NCBI GenBank assembly: GCA_022577435.1
Contig: JAKOON010000012.1
Coordinates: forward strand, 15,118,585-15,182,584
Source of the DNA: Embiotoca jacksoni
Taxonomy: Eukaryota > Chordata > Actinopteri > Embiotocidae
Direction of reading: 5' to 3'
Length of the DNA: 64,000 nucleotides
The notes under the pieces are model-generated. The model searched no databases and was not told the DNA's origin. It was given only the letters and a program-made list of their open reading frames with translations. A program made the position numbers and the translations under genes. Below, piece after piece: positions 23,310 to 34,490 of this stretch (position 1 is the stretch's first letter; each line of letters opens with the position of its first letter).

Positions 23310-24194
23310 GTACAAGCAGGCCACATAACATGCCAAGCCTGAATCCTGACATAGCACCTGTATACATAAGTTTAACAGCAGCACTACATACTGTATATAC
23401 AGAGAGCTGAGAAAGAGACTTAAAGATGATGAGAGTTGATTGACAAAGAAAGAGATTTTGTTCAACAGCTGGATCTATGTTTATAAAATGAGATGTGATG
23501 TTTCAAAATCTGTTAATGTAATAGATCTAACTCTAAGACAACATCCACTCCCTCCACTTCCCTTTCCTACTTCTTCATGTGCTCCTTCTTCTCTCACATC
23601 CTTTCACTGTCTGTTTCCCTCTCGCTCAGACAAAACATGCCAAACTGTTACGGTAACAGAGCACCACCAGCTCCCTCCTCTTCTTTTCTCTCGTCAGATA
23701 ATTTATGACCACTGCGTGGTGAGACAGCTTTAACACACAAGTGAAGAGAAGAGTAATTTCGGGGACAGTAATGGAGCAGCCATGGGTGAACAAAAGCAAT
23801 GTGACCTTAAAAAGCGGTTGTAAAAAGGCCAGTGAAGATACTTTACAATGTGTAGTTCATGAGTAAAAGGTGGTTGAGATGATGAGGCTGTTAACATGGA
23901 TGAAAGGAGCTGAAAACTGGTTCTAATATTCCTTCTTTACAACAATGCAGCAACACACCACCTAAAGGAAGTAATGGTCGATGGAAATATACTGCTTTCA
24001 TACTATTTGGCTCAATATTGGGACTGAATAACTGTTGCTATATTGGATTTTGTATGCCACAGTGCAATAGCCATTGTTGAACAGCATTACTGTGCTCAGA
24101 TTGATAATGTTAGGCCAATATCCAAACCCACCATAATTGCAGTTATGGGCTAAACACATAACCATTTTTGTTAACTGTAGTGCTCAAACTGTCT
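23310..24194. other. Unassigned non-coding stretch
   Basis: A pyrimidine-rich section (23540-23690) explains the frame at 23440-23733. No gene seen. Confidence 0.5.
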
Positions 24195-24350
24195 GTTGGT
24201 TGGTCTGTCCAACACTTTGGACCAGATAGAAAAATCTTTCACCTATTTGATGGATCGCCATTACATTTTTTTTTACAGAACAATCATGGTCCCCATGGAT
24301 TATATTACACTACCTGGTGGTCCCCTATATTTTCATCTTGTGTTACTGTC
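24195..24350 (+). repeat. Teleost dispersed repeat (TTGGTTGGTC family)
   Basis: TTGGTTGGTCTGTCCAACAC, CTTTGGACCAGATAGAAAA, TGATGGATCGCCATTACATT and ATCATGGTCCCCATGGATTA follow each other, as in a common teleost interspersed repeat. The open frame of 124 codons at 24196-24570 lies mainly on this repeat and is not taken as a gene. Confidence 0.7.
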
Positions 24351-25370
24351 ATCAACTTCACCTGTACTGTGTGTTCAGTACTCGTACTTTTTCACTATGA
24401 ACAGGATTGCCTGCCCATATTGCCATTGCCTAGCAACTTTGTTGTCACGACTTAACCATTTGAAAGCCCAGCTTACCGTTCACATGACTTCCTGTGTAAT
24501 ATTGCATCTTTTCAAAGTCTTTCCATGCGGTCACAACATCTGGAATTCATTTCCAACCTTCAGAGGCTAATGTTCAATTGACTAATGCATTTTTCTACAC
24601 TGTCAGTGAACATGAAGACATACATACAGCATTTGTCTGTAGATCTCCCTGAAGTGAAAGTGATGCACCTCTGCTGGTGTTTTCAATTTATTTCCTGATT
24701 AGACCTCCTCTCTCAGGACAGTCTGTCTCCCTCCTCCCTCTGTCTCTCGGTAGTTTTGTAGCACCTGTCAAGGTTGGGCAAGTTTCAGTACATCTTTATC
24801 ACTGTGATGAACTCATTCCCAGCACGGCCACGCCCGCCATCAACCTGAGCAGAGCTCGAATTAGCAGGAATAATTGAAAACACCTGTGTGGCTGTGCAGG
24901 AGCTCGTACCGGTTGCTCTGCACGGTTGCTCTGCACTGACACTTTAGAAGTCGGCAACCGGGCGCAGCAATGGAAAACTGGATGTCGTCACCATTGAACT
25001 CAGTAATTAGCTATGTGATTAAGTCACGCTAGGAAAAACTGCAATACACGTGCAGCTCACTGTGATGTATTACATGACATAAGCAGCGATGTGTTTAACT
25101 GCAAGCTTGGAGTTTTAATAGACAATGGGAATCTGTGACTTTTACATCAGGGTTTGGACACACTTACCTTTCCTCTTGACATTATATGACAGACACGTTT
25201 CTTACTCAGTGCAGAATGCATTGGTTGGTTTCGACCATTCATGAGTTAGAGTAAGTGTGTAAAACCACACTAGGGGCATCTTTTAATTGTAATGATACCA
25301 GAGTCATGTCATAGTAAGTGCTGCTATTACAACAGAATAGGATTGCTGACTCTTCTTAACAACATGTTTA
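24351..25370. other. Unassigned non-coding stretch
   Basis: Contains a short exact tandem duplication of GGTTGCTCTGCAC near 24911-24936. No gene seen. Confidence 0.5.
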
Positions 25371-25770
25371 GGTGTGGTCCACAGTGGGGCCAGCCCAACC
25401 TGTTCTCATCCCAGGGAGTAAACAATTCAAGTTTTGTCAAAGCCCTCTGGTGTCAGAGATATGGACAAGGTGCCCTTTGCCGTCTCAGACATACATGCCT
25501 TGGGTTTAGGCACCACAACTACTTGGTTGGGTTCAGGAAAACATCCTGATTTGGATTCAAATAAGTATACGTTAGTGAAATTATGTCACACAAGTTAAGT
25601 TATGTTATTTAACTAATTACTAATTACATTAGTTAAATATGTCTCACTGCTCATTTACGTTACTTAAAATAAATCTTTTGGATCCATCCAACCAACGTTA
25701 ACCTCTCCTTATGTAGACTTTGTCTCGCTCTATACTGCATCGCCTGACTTCCTTCTTCAAATCAGATATT
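25371..25770 (+). repeat. Teleost dispersed repeat (GGTTTAGGCACCA family)
   Basis: Contains GGGTTTAGGCACCACAACTA, CTTGGTTGGGTTCAGGAAAA, CTTTTGGATCCATCC and GACTTTGTCTCGCTCTATAC in the order of a repeat that I recognise across teleosts. Its 3' module (GACTTTGT..TCGCCT.ACTTCC) is also present, diverged, at 42105-42165. No coding potential. Confidence 0.65.
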
Positions 25771-27215
25771 CAGGGGAACAGTGTTTCTTGTATTTGATGG
25801 ATGAGAACGTGTTGGCTGGCCACGGCTGTGCATAAGAGCCCACTCAGGTAGAGGCTAATTCACTGGTTGTAAACATGCCCACTGTCCTATGATAGATTAG
25901 ATGGTGATTTGTTTTTCCCACTACTATAACAAATCTGTCTGATGTTGATGGTCCACATCATTATCATAAGCAGGCCCCAAGTATCAGACCATGACATTAA
26001 TAGCCATATTAATATAATACCATATGCTTATGGTAGAACTGACTTAAATACTCTTAAATGATACACTGCGCCCATCTATTTAAATTTGTATTACTCTCTT
26101 ATGGAAATCATTAGAAGCATATGTTTGCAATACCACCATCCTCTAATGATGTACCATATCAACCAAAACATATTACCTTTTGCTCATTTACAGACAAATA
26201 CAATTTAAAGGACAGATTGTGATCATGTTTATTGAAATAGACACAGAAGACAATATAAAGACATGTCTCTTAAAGTAATATCTTCAGATTATTCACCAAA
26301 CTCTTCTTCCAGTAGCAGAATAAAGGATATTAACATTTCATGGTTTGGTTTGTGCTGTGAAATTACAGAAAGAAACTTAAACAGTGAGTAGGTACAAGTT
26401 AAAACACTTTTCTGTTTTTGGCTCATATACTGGATAATAAGTACAGTAGCAGACGTTGGAATGACCCAAAGTTACCCAGGGCACTGTAATTTAAGTAGGA
26501 GGCATTACAACCAAAATGTTGTCATGTTGAAACATGGCACACGCTGTGAAGTTGCTCCCCACGTTGACGCTGATTAAACTGAGCTGAGGACTTTAGCAGA
26601 TCGACCTCTGGCTGCGTGGCTGCAGTTTTTCACAGAGAAGGGAGAACTAGCTAATATGACTCCGTGCTGTCAGCCAGTCTTACTGCACTTTGGAGATCCA
26701 TCTCTCATTAAACACCAAAAAAAAAAAAATTGTTTCATGTAATGGTGCTGCTTTCTCTTTTTTCATCTTTCTCCTCTGACCCTCATTTATTATTCTGTCA
26801 GATTAGGATTTGCCTGATGTAGCTGAGTGTGGAGACCGTGGCACTGTTATTGGATACATACTGCACACATGTACACATTTTCTGTCCCAGACAAAAGTGA
26901 AGCACACTGTATTTATAGAGAGCTTATTTCATTACAGAGAAATGTGCCTTACATAATCTATAGATCAGAAATACATCATATTATGCAATTGACTGAGTTT
27001 TTTCAGTATGATTTTAAGCACAGCGGCTTAGAAAAACCAAAAGCTTAAGACTTGAGCCAGAGCATCAGTGTCTATAGATACATGTGAGGTTTTAGAGACA
27101 GTGTGGACAGAATGCAGAAGTGTGGTGACATTGTGTTGAGTTTTGGCTGCATAGGTTTTGAGTAGTTGCACTATACCTCCTCTCTACCAACTATTTATAG
27201 GCAGACCAGAGAACA
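25771..27215. other. Unassigned non-coding stretch
   Basis: AT-rich, with an A run near 26717-26729. No named repeat or gene. Confidence 0.5.
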
Positions 27216-27467
27216 ACAGAAAAAAACACATGAATTTCACATGTCCAACCACTCATGTGATCACGTGACCACACATACATGTGATTGTGCACATGTGAAA
27301 CATGCATTACGCCCATTGGAATCATGTAGTTTTGGAAGATTTCCAGGGTGTAATATGTGAAGCCCATGTGGGTTTCCATGTTAAAACCCCATATTAAAAT
27401 CCCACATTTTCTCCATGTTATCATGTTACAACATGAAAACATGGGAAACATATGTGTTTCTTCTGTA
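27216..27467. repeat. MITE rich in CACATG words with ACAGAARAAACACAT ends
   Basis: The left end ACAGAAAAAAACACATG and the right end read on the other strand (ACAGAAGAAACACATATG) form inverted termini of about 16 bp. The interior is packed with CATGTG/CACATG words (for example 27239-27305) and recurs as a teleost repeat. It folds back on itself at several scales. Confidence 0.65.
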
Positions 27468-29018
27468 AGGGATTGCAATATACCAATAAATGTATAAGTA
27501 AAAATATATGCACAAAATCCCTGTTTCTGAAACTACTCGTTTACATCTTTATTGCGACTGGTTTGAGTCATTGTGACCCAGCCTCTAAATTATTTGAGCC
27601 CCGGGATCTTTACAAGCATGATGCGTGACAGATAGAGGCAAACAAGTGAAAGGTAATCACCAACAATCAAATGTCTTCATAATTTCCTTTCAGCCTTCCC
27701 TGCAGAGCAGACATGTGCTGGCTCATCTACCCAACTGTTTACTCCTCTACATTTGGAAAAGAGCTATTTTTATTTTTATTTTTTTTCAGGAGAAAGTACT
27801 TTTTGAACTTTTTTTTTTATCCTCAAGTGAAAAAAACAATGGAAATCTCTATGAAATCAGATGTTAGTGGGATTCAGATTTTAACTTTACCAAATGTAGT
27901 TTTGTGAAGGTGTCTTATTCACATACTCAATTTAAACTGTAAAAAAAAGGCATGAGTACAATTTAAACACAAGCATTGCATTTGGAAGCAAAGATGCTAT
28001 AGCTTCTTTTTCACTATCAAAGCCATTTGGTCTCTTTCCCATATATTTTTTTTTTTGTGCATGGAAAATATTCCAGACTGATTGTAAAAGAAGACCTGAA
28101 TAGCTTCCTTGTCTTCTGTGTGATCTCTCCGGTGTTTCCCAACTATTAATCTTATTGGGGCCATATGTTTGGCTCCTGTTGCTACAGTTTACCATGATGT
28201 ATGTAGTCCAGGCTCGAGGACGCCAATAAACAGAAAACTAGCTGGGAAAGCAGAGCTGTGAGGATGACATAATGGTGCCTGGACTGCAGACACTGAAGCT
28301 ATAGGTACTGTAAGCTGTAAATTTGTCAAGCTGGACAAACAACAGCTGAATATTATTGCTTTTCACAGAGAGAGGATGAATAGGTGCAATGCATCTGACT
28401 CACACTATCTTAGTTTCAGCATTGTTGTCTTGCGACACCTCTGTGTATACCTTATAAAAAGATTCGCAGAGAAATGTTTTATAGTCTAATTGGAAAAACA
28501 GTCACTAAATGACAAATTTGCATTGTGGTTTCGTGGCAGTTGTGGTCATAAAACCTGCTCAAAGCACGAAGAAAACGATGACTGGAAGACCTCGAGAGCT
28601 CATATATTTTCAGAATACCCAGAGGTAGCTGAAATATAACAGACATGTATCCATTTTCTTGTACCACATTTATAGATTTATGACCCATGGCTGAAGTAAC
28701 TTCAAAAGATTTGTTTTATGGATGCAAAAGAGGTGGGAAATTATGAGCAGAATTCAAAGCAGAAAACACACAATGGCCTTCACAGAAGATTTCAGACTGT
28801 GGGAAGGCTGTTAGAAAATGAACAGTTCTGTCTAGACAAGGCAGGGAAACAGCAACTGGAGACGTTGGAGCGTTTTATTGAGCAAAACCATTTGCTTCCT
28901 GGTTGCTTTGGCTTGAGTTAAGTTTTGTTGAGGGTACACCTGTCGCTCAGAGTGAGTGTGTGCAGGTGATATCGTGCTGCGTGACCTTTTGTGTGTGTGT
29001 GTACTTGTGCAGAGGCCT

Positions 29019-29020
<2 letters not shown>
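27468..29020. other. Unassigned non-coding stretch
   Basis: The frame at 28718-28921 (+, 67 codons) has a somewhat protein-like end (GRLLENEQFCLDKAGKQ) but no convincing donor or acceptor pair. Long T runs lie near 27772-27787 and 28049-28058. Confidence 0.45.

Positions 29021-29074
<54 letters not shown>
29021..29074. repeat. (TG)n microsatellite, about 54 bp
   Basis: Uninterrupted TG units ending in GAGAGAC. A short TG run precedes it at 28991-29001. Confidence 0.95.
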
Positions 29075-29076
<2 letters not shown>

Positions 29077-29730
29077 AGACATCATTAAACTGTCAACATC
29101 TAGAGGTCACGGGAGCTAAATATATATAACAAACTCATTCCTATCGGAGTATCTGCTGTTTATGAGTCAGAACAAAGTATTCACACAAACGGTGGTACTT
29201 TTGCTGCACTTCTGATGCAGACACTCCTACACTGTTGTACATTCATAATTTTTTATAGTTGAGCCAAAAAATTATTCGGTGTAACTTTTTTTTAATTAAT
29301 CAAGAGAGTTAACCTGCTTGTAAGTTAACTAGAAATATCATTGACCTGTTTCAGTAACCTCTGACCCATCTATTGTGGTGAGACATTGAGAGAAGGTCAA
29401 TGGTTCGATCTATAACATGCTCATCCTGCGACAGGCAACACCAAAATCTGTCCTGCTCACTCACGGTTAAGTCATGCTGGATATGATAATGAGCTGAAAC
29501 ATCCAGCTGCAGCGTGGCATCCCATCCAAGTCCTGTGTTTTTTACATAACAGAAGACATGAGAGCCAGAGGAACCGCAGAGCTCTGCAGGTAGACCGTCT
29601 GATTACTTGAAAGAGAAACATCTGTTGAATAGATGTGAGAACTCGGTGGAAGCACTGCTGCTTGTTTGAGAACAAAGTGAAACAGAGTGTGACAGGAGTA
29701 GCCATTTGGCTGACTTGTGTCTGCATGCAT
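29075..29730. other. Unassigned non-coding stretch between two TG arrays
   Basis: No gene or named repeat. Minus-strand frames over 29472-29875 end in the TG array. Confidence 0.5.
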
Positions 29731-29749
29731 GTGTGTGTGTGCGTGCGTG

Positions 29750-29814
<65 letters not shown>
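29731..29814. repeat. (TG)n microsatellite with GCGTGC interruption, about 84 bp
   Basis: TG units broken by GCGTGCGTGCATG near 29741-29753, then uninterrupted to 29814. Confidence 0.95.
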
Positions 29815-29816
<2 letters not shown>

Positions 29817-29884
29817 TCAGGTGTTATGGGCGGAGAAGGCGGTGTCAGGAAATTCTTTTTGATAGCAAGAACCAAAAGGTGTTG

Positions 29885-30045
29885 ACTGACTGGCTGCTGG
29901 CTGCTTCAAACACCCTGATTTGTGACTTGCTCACTGGGTGGCTGACTGGCTGATCAACTGACCTGCTGGTTGGCTAACAGAGTACATTATCAGTGACTCT
30001 GTGACTAGCTGATTACATGGTTGGGACAGTCACTGGCTGCTTGAC
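29885..30045. repeat. Degenerate GACTGGCTG-type short tandem repeat
   Basis: Words such as TGACTGGCTG, GGCTGACTGGCTGATC, CTGGTTGGCT and CACTGGCTGCTTGACTG recur with variable spacing over about 160 bp. It is a decayed minisatellite. Confidence 0.55.
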
Positions 30046-33033
30046 TGATGATGTTTTCAGACTGTCAATCAGCCTGGGAACGGGGAGTTTGGTGTGTGGT
30101 AGGGGGTGCCTCTGCTCGTGTGTTGTTAACAAGGCTGAAACAACACGATCACCCACTTAGTTTCCTCTCTCCATCTATTTCCAGCCATGCCCTGATTCCT
30201 GAGGAGCCAGGACGATCACAGAAAAGACTGAGACATGCAGAAATGGATTAGCAGTGGAAAACATTTTCGCGCTTTTTGCATTGAACAAATAAATTGTCTG
30301 CCAAGCTTTCTGTATTTAAACTTCATCAGAATATAAACAAGTGTCTTTTAAAGCTATGTCTCATTTGCTCTTGTGTATTGGGAGTTTTCCAGCCATTTTA
30401 TATGATTATATTTTGCTTTGAGGATTTGAGTATTTTTTGTCATCAGAGTAAACAAAGAAATCCTGAGTAAATGAATGTGACAGTCCTGTCGTGAGGGATT
30501 ATTTTCTGCCAGATTTCCATTGTTTTCTGCAAGTGATTGGCTGTAAGCAAACATAACATGATGCAGAAACTTATAAAAACTTCCAACTTAGGCTAAATTA
30601 AATAACAACAACAATAACAACACAAAAACTCAGACAAAAAGCCTGTTGTGCTATAAGGACAAGAAACAAATGGATTCTGAGGGCAAGAAAGAAAGCCCTG
30701 ATGTCTGTTACTGTATGAATCAAGAGTGCTGCAAAGAAGGCAGGGAGGGATTGTCCACTCGTATTTTAGTAATTGTATCTGGGCATAGCATGCCTGACAT
30801 TTATCCACATGCTGAAGTGGTGTGAATGAAAAACACAACTGCAAAAGTGTAGGGAATGGATGCGCAGTGTTTTTCTGTGCTGATGAATATGCAATTGTTA
30901 ACATGCCAACTATAGTTCACTACCTACAATTACTGCAGACACTTTCAAGGCCATGAGCTACCATGTCATCTGAAAACTGCTTTATTTTGTGCAGTTACGG
31001 GTTTCATGAAAAATAATTAGCAATTAGCACATCCACCATGTAGGTAGCTGGTTCTAGGTTCTTGGCTGTACATTGGAACCTTAATATAACTTCAGATCCA
31101 AGATATCACTAAAACATTACATTTGTCAAACACATTGGTTCTTAGGGCCTCCTCAAAGCATTTAAAAAAATAACTGAAATAAAAACAAACAAACAAAATA
31201 CAACAACAGCAACAACAACAAACCACACTAATATACTCTGGCTTGTCCAAATAGTAATACATAAAATGAGAATCCAAAAAGGATCATGTTATCAAGATAA
31301 TCCATGAGGTCATACTAGAAGAATTTAGTCCTTTTTTTTCAACATGGATTGTCAGCTGGTGATGACACCAACTTTTTGGCCCAGGACATGTAGCTTTTAG
31401 CCATTTTGCATGATGTGCGTAGCCATCCGGTGCTTATTAGCTGTGTTAGCCAAGGCAACATTTTCAAATATGGTTATCACGTTTCAAATCTGCCAGTGGT
31501 AATCAATGGTTGGCTACTAGAAGCTCGCTTTTGTCTGTCTGACTTACCCTTTTTTTTTTTTTTTTTTAAATTATGAAGTATTTCAAGTGGTACATTTTCC
31601 GTCTTTATCAATGTGAACTGCACGTGCCGTACAAGAACAGAAAGTTGGCCAGCAATAGTAATTAAAGACTGCAGCGCTATACTTTGACTTGAAATAAATA
31701 TGGTACTATAAGTGTAGAGCAAAATTTACTTTTATCATAATGTAAGCGCCTCATAATAATTTGTTATCCCTTCATTGTTAATGAAACTGCTCCTAATTTG
31801 ATGCAGCAAATCTGTTACCTGTTAGAGGCTCTGTCTTATGTCCAAATATGACCATATTAATTGCAGTCCGCTAAACACTGACAACAAATGAAAACATCTT
31901 TATAGAGGAACTTTGTGAACCTTTTCTCTGAAAATCATACAGAGTTGGTTCTCTTGTATTCCATCATATTGATTTGGCTACTGAACTGTAGGTTCCTTTA
32001 TTTCCTTGCTGGATTGGCTTCTGTCTCGTCTGCAGGGAGAAACACAAATTGAACAGTTTTGAAGTTTCCCACTGCTGTTTTATTTGAATAATAACAGATC
32101 TAATTTCTCACTCTGGACTAGCTCACGGTGAGCTGACAAAACGAAAATGGTCTCAATTTGTCTGCGTCGTTACTTTTCAGAGTAGCCGCCAGTCATAACA
32201 CAGAGCGATTGATGAAAAGGAGAGAACGGCCAAATCCCTGAATAAATAGAGCCAACACAGAGGAGTTTGGTGTTGGGTGGCAGTGCCGGCTTATCGTGGT
32301 TTGAATCTGAAATAAAGAATACAAACTTTGTCACTCCAATCAGTTAGCGGTTAAAACTCGAGCTCTACCTCAAAGTGAGTGGTGTGATGATTCTCCTCAA
32401 GTTTCTTCATCAGGAAGCAATTTTTCTGTTCTTATCAAACGTGTTGACAACTACATGAAAAAAATTGGACAAAAAGTCTCTCTTGAAGCTTTCCAGACAA
32501 AGCTGTCTTTGTTTGTCACTATGGACATGTTTGTCACTGTTTGAGTACAATGCTATGACGGCCATCTGCTTACTTAAACACAATTATAGCGTGTATGTAA
32601 TGCTTCAACATATTTCTCATGTTTAAGACTAAATCCACATCTTTAAATACCACACATGTTGTAGTTACACATATAGCTATACACTTCTGGTTTTGACAGA
32701 AGTTCATTTGTCCCAGAGATACAGGACATCCGAACCGGACCTCTTCTCTGTGATAAGAGGAGGTGTGATGGGAGCTTGAGCAGCGCTCCGACTAAACATT
32801 TTACTTGGATAAATCGGGTCCAATCTGCACAGATAAGATTGTGCAGCACTGCTCTGTCCACTGTGGTGTGTCTCTCGCTGTGTGTATGCATGGCCTTGTG
32901 TGCACCCAGATGCTATGTGTCTCAATGTCTTTGTTGGATGTCAGCAATTAAAAACTGCACACCATTGGGTGCAAGATGGTGTGTGAGTAACAAGGGGGGA
33001 ACTTTGAGCAGCTAAATGTGTTCAGGGATGAAA

Positions 33034-33037
<4 letters not shown>
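30046..33037. other. Unassigned non-coding stretch
   Basis: Contains AAC-rich simple runs near 30600-30622 and 31183-31222 and a T homopolymer at 31550-31567. Frames of up to 103 codons lack domains. No repeat I can name. Confidence 0.5.

Positions 33038-33080
<43 letters not shown>
33038..33080. repeat. (TG)n microsatellite, about 43 bp
   Basis: Uninterrupted TG units ending in ATAGGG. Confidence 0.95.
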
Positions 33081-33083
<3 letters not shown>

Positions 33084-33971
33084 GGGTATTGTGCTACAGG
33101 CCTTACTGTTGCTGTGCTTTGAAGCTTACGACTGGCTATAATGTTTCCTCTACATACAGTATGTGCGTCATGCCCCCCCTGCTGCTACTGGTCTGCTTTA
33201 AACTGCTGCCAGCTTCGAGAACACTGTGAAAAATGAAGCAAATCAACAGGAATAAAGGAAACAAAGGTTCATAAAGATCACTGCCTGGTTAGTCACAGTC
33301 ATTTAATATCACACTTGATGACTTACTGTACTAATGCCTATAATCATCTGTCTGTGAGCAATGTATAAAGGTGATATTTTGACTCACTGACAAAAATGCT
33401 CAAATAAGTTCCATCAAGCAATAGTCTTAAGGTGAAGAGAAATTATACATTAACATGTTTTATGTTACTATATCATAGAAGTCAGAAAGGAGGGGATAGT
33501 GAAGTTTACATGCAGAGTATCTACTGTTTTCTTTTTTTTCATTCTGATGATTTGATAGGCAAATGCTGCCCTAACTGAGAAAGTATGTGACACAGGGCAC
33601 GGATCAATGTAGCCTATACCATGTCACAGTGAGATGGATGACATCGGGACTGTTGCCCTTTGACAAATGCTATCTAAATTAGAGCTGTCCAAAATGATAT
33701 ATTGAATATTTAAGGTTAAGTAATTGATTCGGGAAGTTCGAATCTGCCAATATCTTTCTAACGTAACAGTAGTAGCCAACGTTAGTGCCAACAGGCTACA
33801 CCTTAACTTTTCTCATAAATAATAGATCGAGATCTTGTAATTATTATGTAAATGCAATTCGCTTAATTTTGTTGTCGAAGGGGACCAAAAAATTTGCTCA
33901 CATCTGTAATTGATCTGAATATACATATACGTTCTCCTCCAGTGATGACTAAACAACTGCAAAAGTAATTC
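33081..33971. other. Unassigned non-coding stretch
   Basis: AT-rich sequence with no gene and no recognised repeat. Confidence 0.5.
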
Positions 33972-34018
33972 TATTTCCATTGGTTTCATTTCCATTGGTT
34001 TCATTTCCATTAGTTTCA
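33972..34018. repeat. 15-bp tandem repeat, three copies
   Basis: The unit ATTTCCATTGGTTTC is repeated three times; the third copy has one change (TTAGTTTC). The minus-strand frame shows it as a repeated MKPME motif. It adjoins the TTAGCATGCTAA repeat. Confidence 0.9.
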
Positions 34019-34039
34019 AGTGCACTTTAGTGCATTTTT

Positions 34040-34145
34040 GCAAATGTTAGCATGCTAACACATGAAACTAAGATGCTAAATATGGTAAACATTATACCCA
34101 CTGAACATCAGCATGGTAGCATCGTCATTTCGAGCATGTCAGCAA
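34040..34145 (+). repeat. Teleost dispersed repeat with TTAGCATGCTAA palindrome
   Basis: GCAAATGTTAGCATGCTAAC, ATGGTAAACATTATACCCAC and GAACATCAGCATGGTAGCAT occur in the order of a very common teleost interspersed repeat. Only about 105 bp of it is present. Confidence 0.7.
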
Positions 34146-34357
34146 ATCATTTCACGAGTTGTATAAAAGGTACACACAACATCAATCCTGTTCCAGCTTA
34201 ATCATTTTTTTCAAAATCATAACTATCGACATTTCTACAACAATCAACATCCATAATCTGATGCAGCTGTATATGTTTTTACAAAGATGTAGAACAAGCA
34301 ATGATATAATTTATTTTTTATTTTTTTGGAGAGTTTTCAATTAGCTTAATGTTTGTG

Positions 34358-34490
34358 TTTTTTTGGTTTGTGGGAGGACACTGCTGTGCATGCGAGAAAC
34401 CCACGCTAATGGGGAGAACACAGAACTCCAAACAGAAACACCTGGACGCACAGCATGAGGCCATGGCCAGGCACTGTGCTGGTGGATGAT
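34358..34490 (+). repeat. Degenerate copy of the teleost GGGAGAACA-CAAACTCC repeat
   Basis: TTTGTGGGAGGACACTGCTG, GAGAAACCCACGCTAATGGG, GAGAACACAGAACTCCAAAC and AGGCACTGTGCTGGT match, with changes, the end section of an abundant teleost repeat. The 51500-51612 block represents the opposite section of what I recall as the same family. Confidence 0.6.

Noticed and set aside
24196..24570. 124-codon open frame
   Set aside because: Most of it lies on a common teleost repeat, and the peptide has no recognisable domain.
28718..28921. 67-codon frame with protein-like C-terminal half
   Set aside because: No clear splice donor or acceptor pair, no recognised domain and no second line of support.
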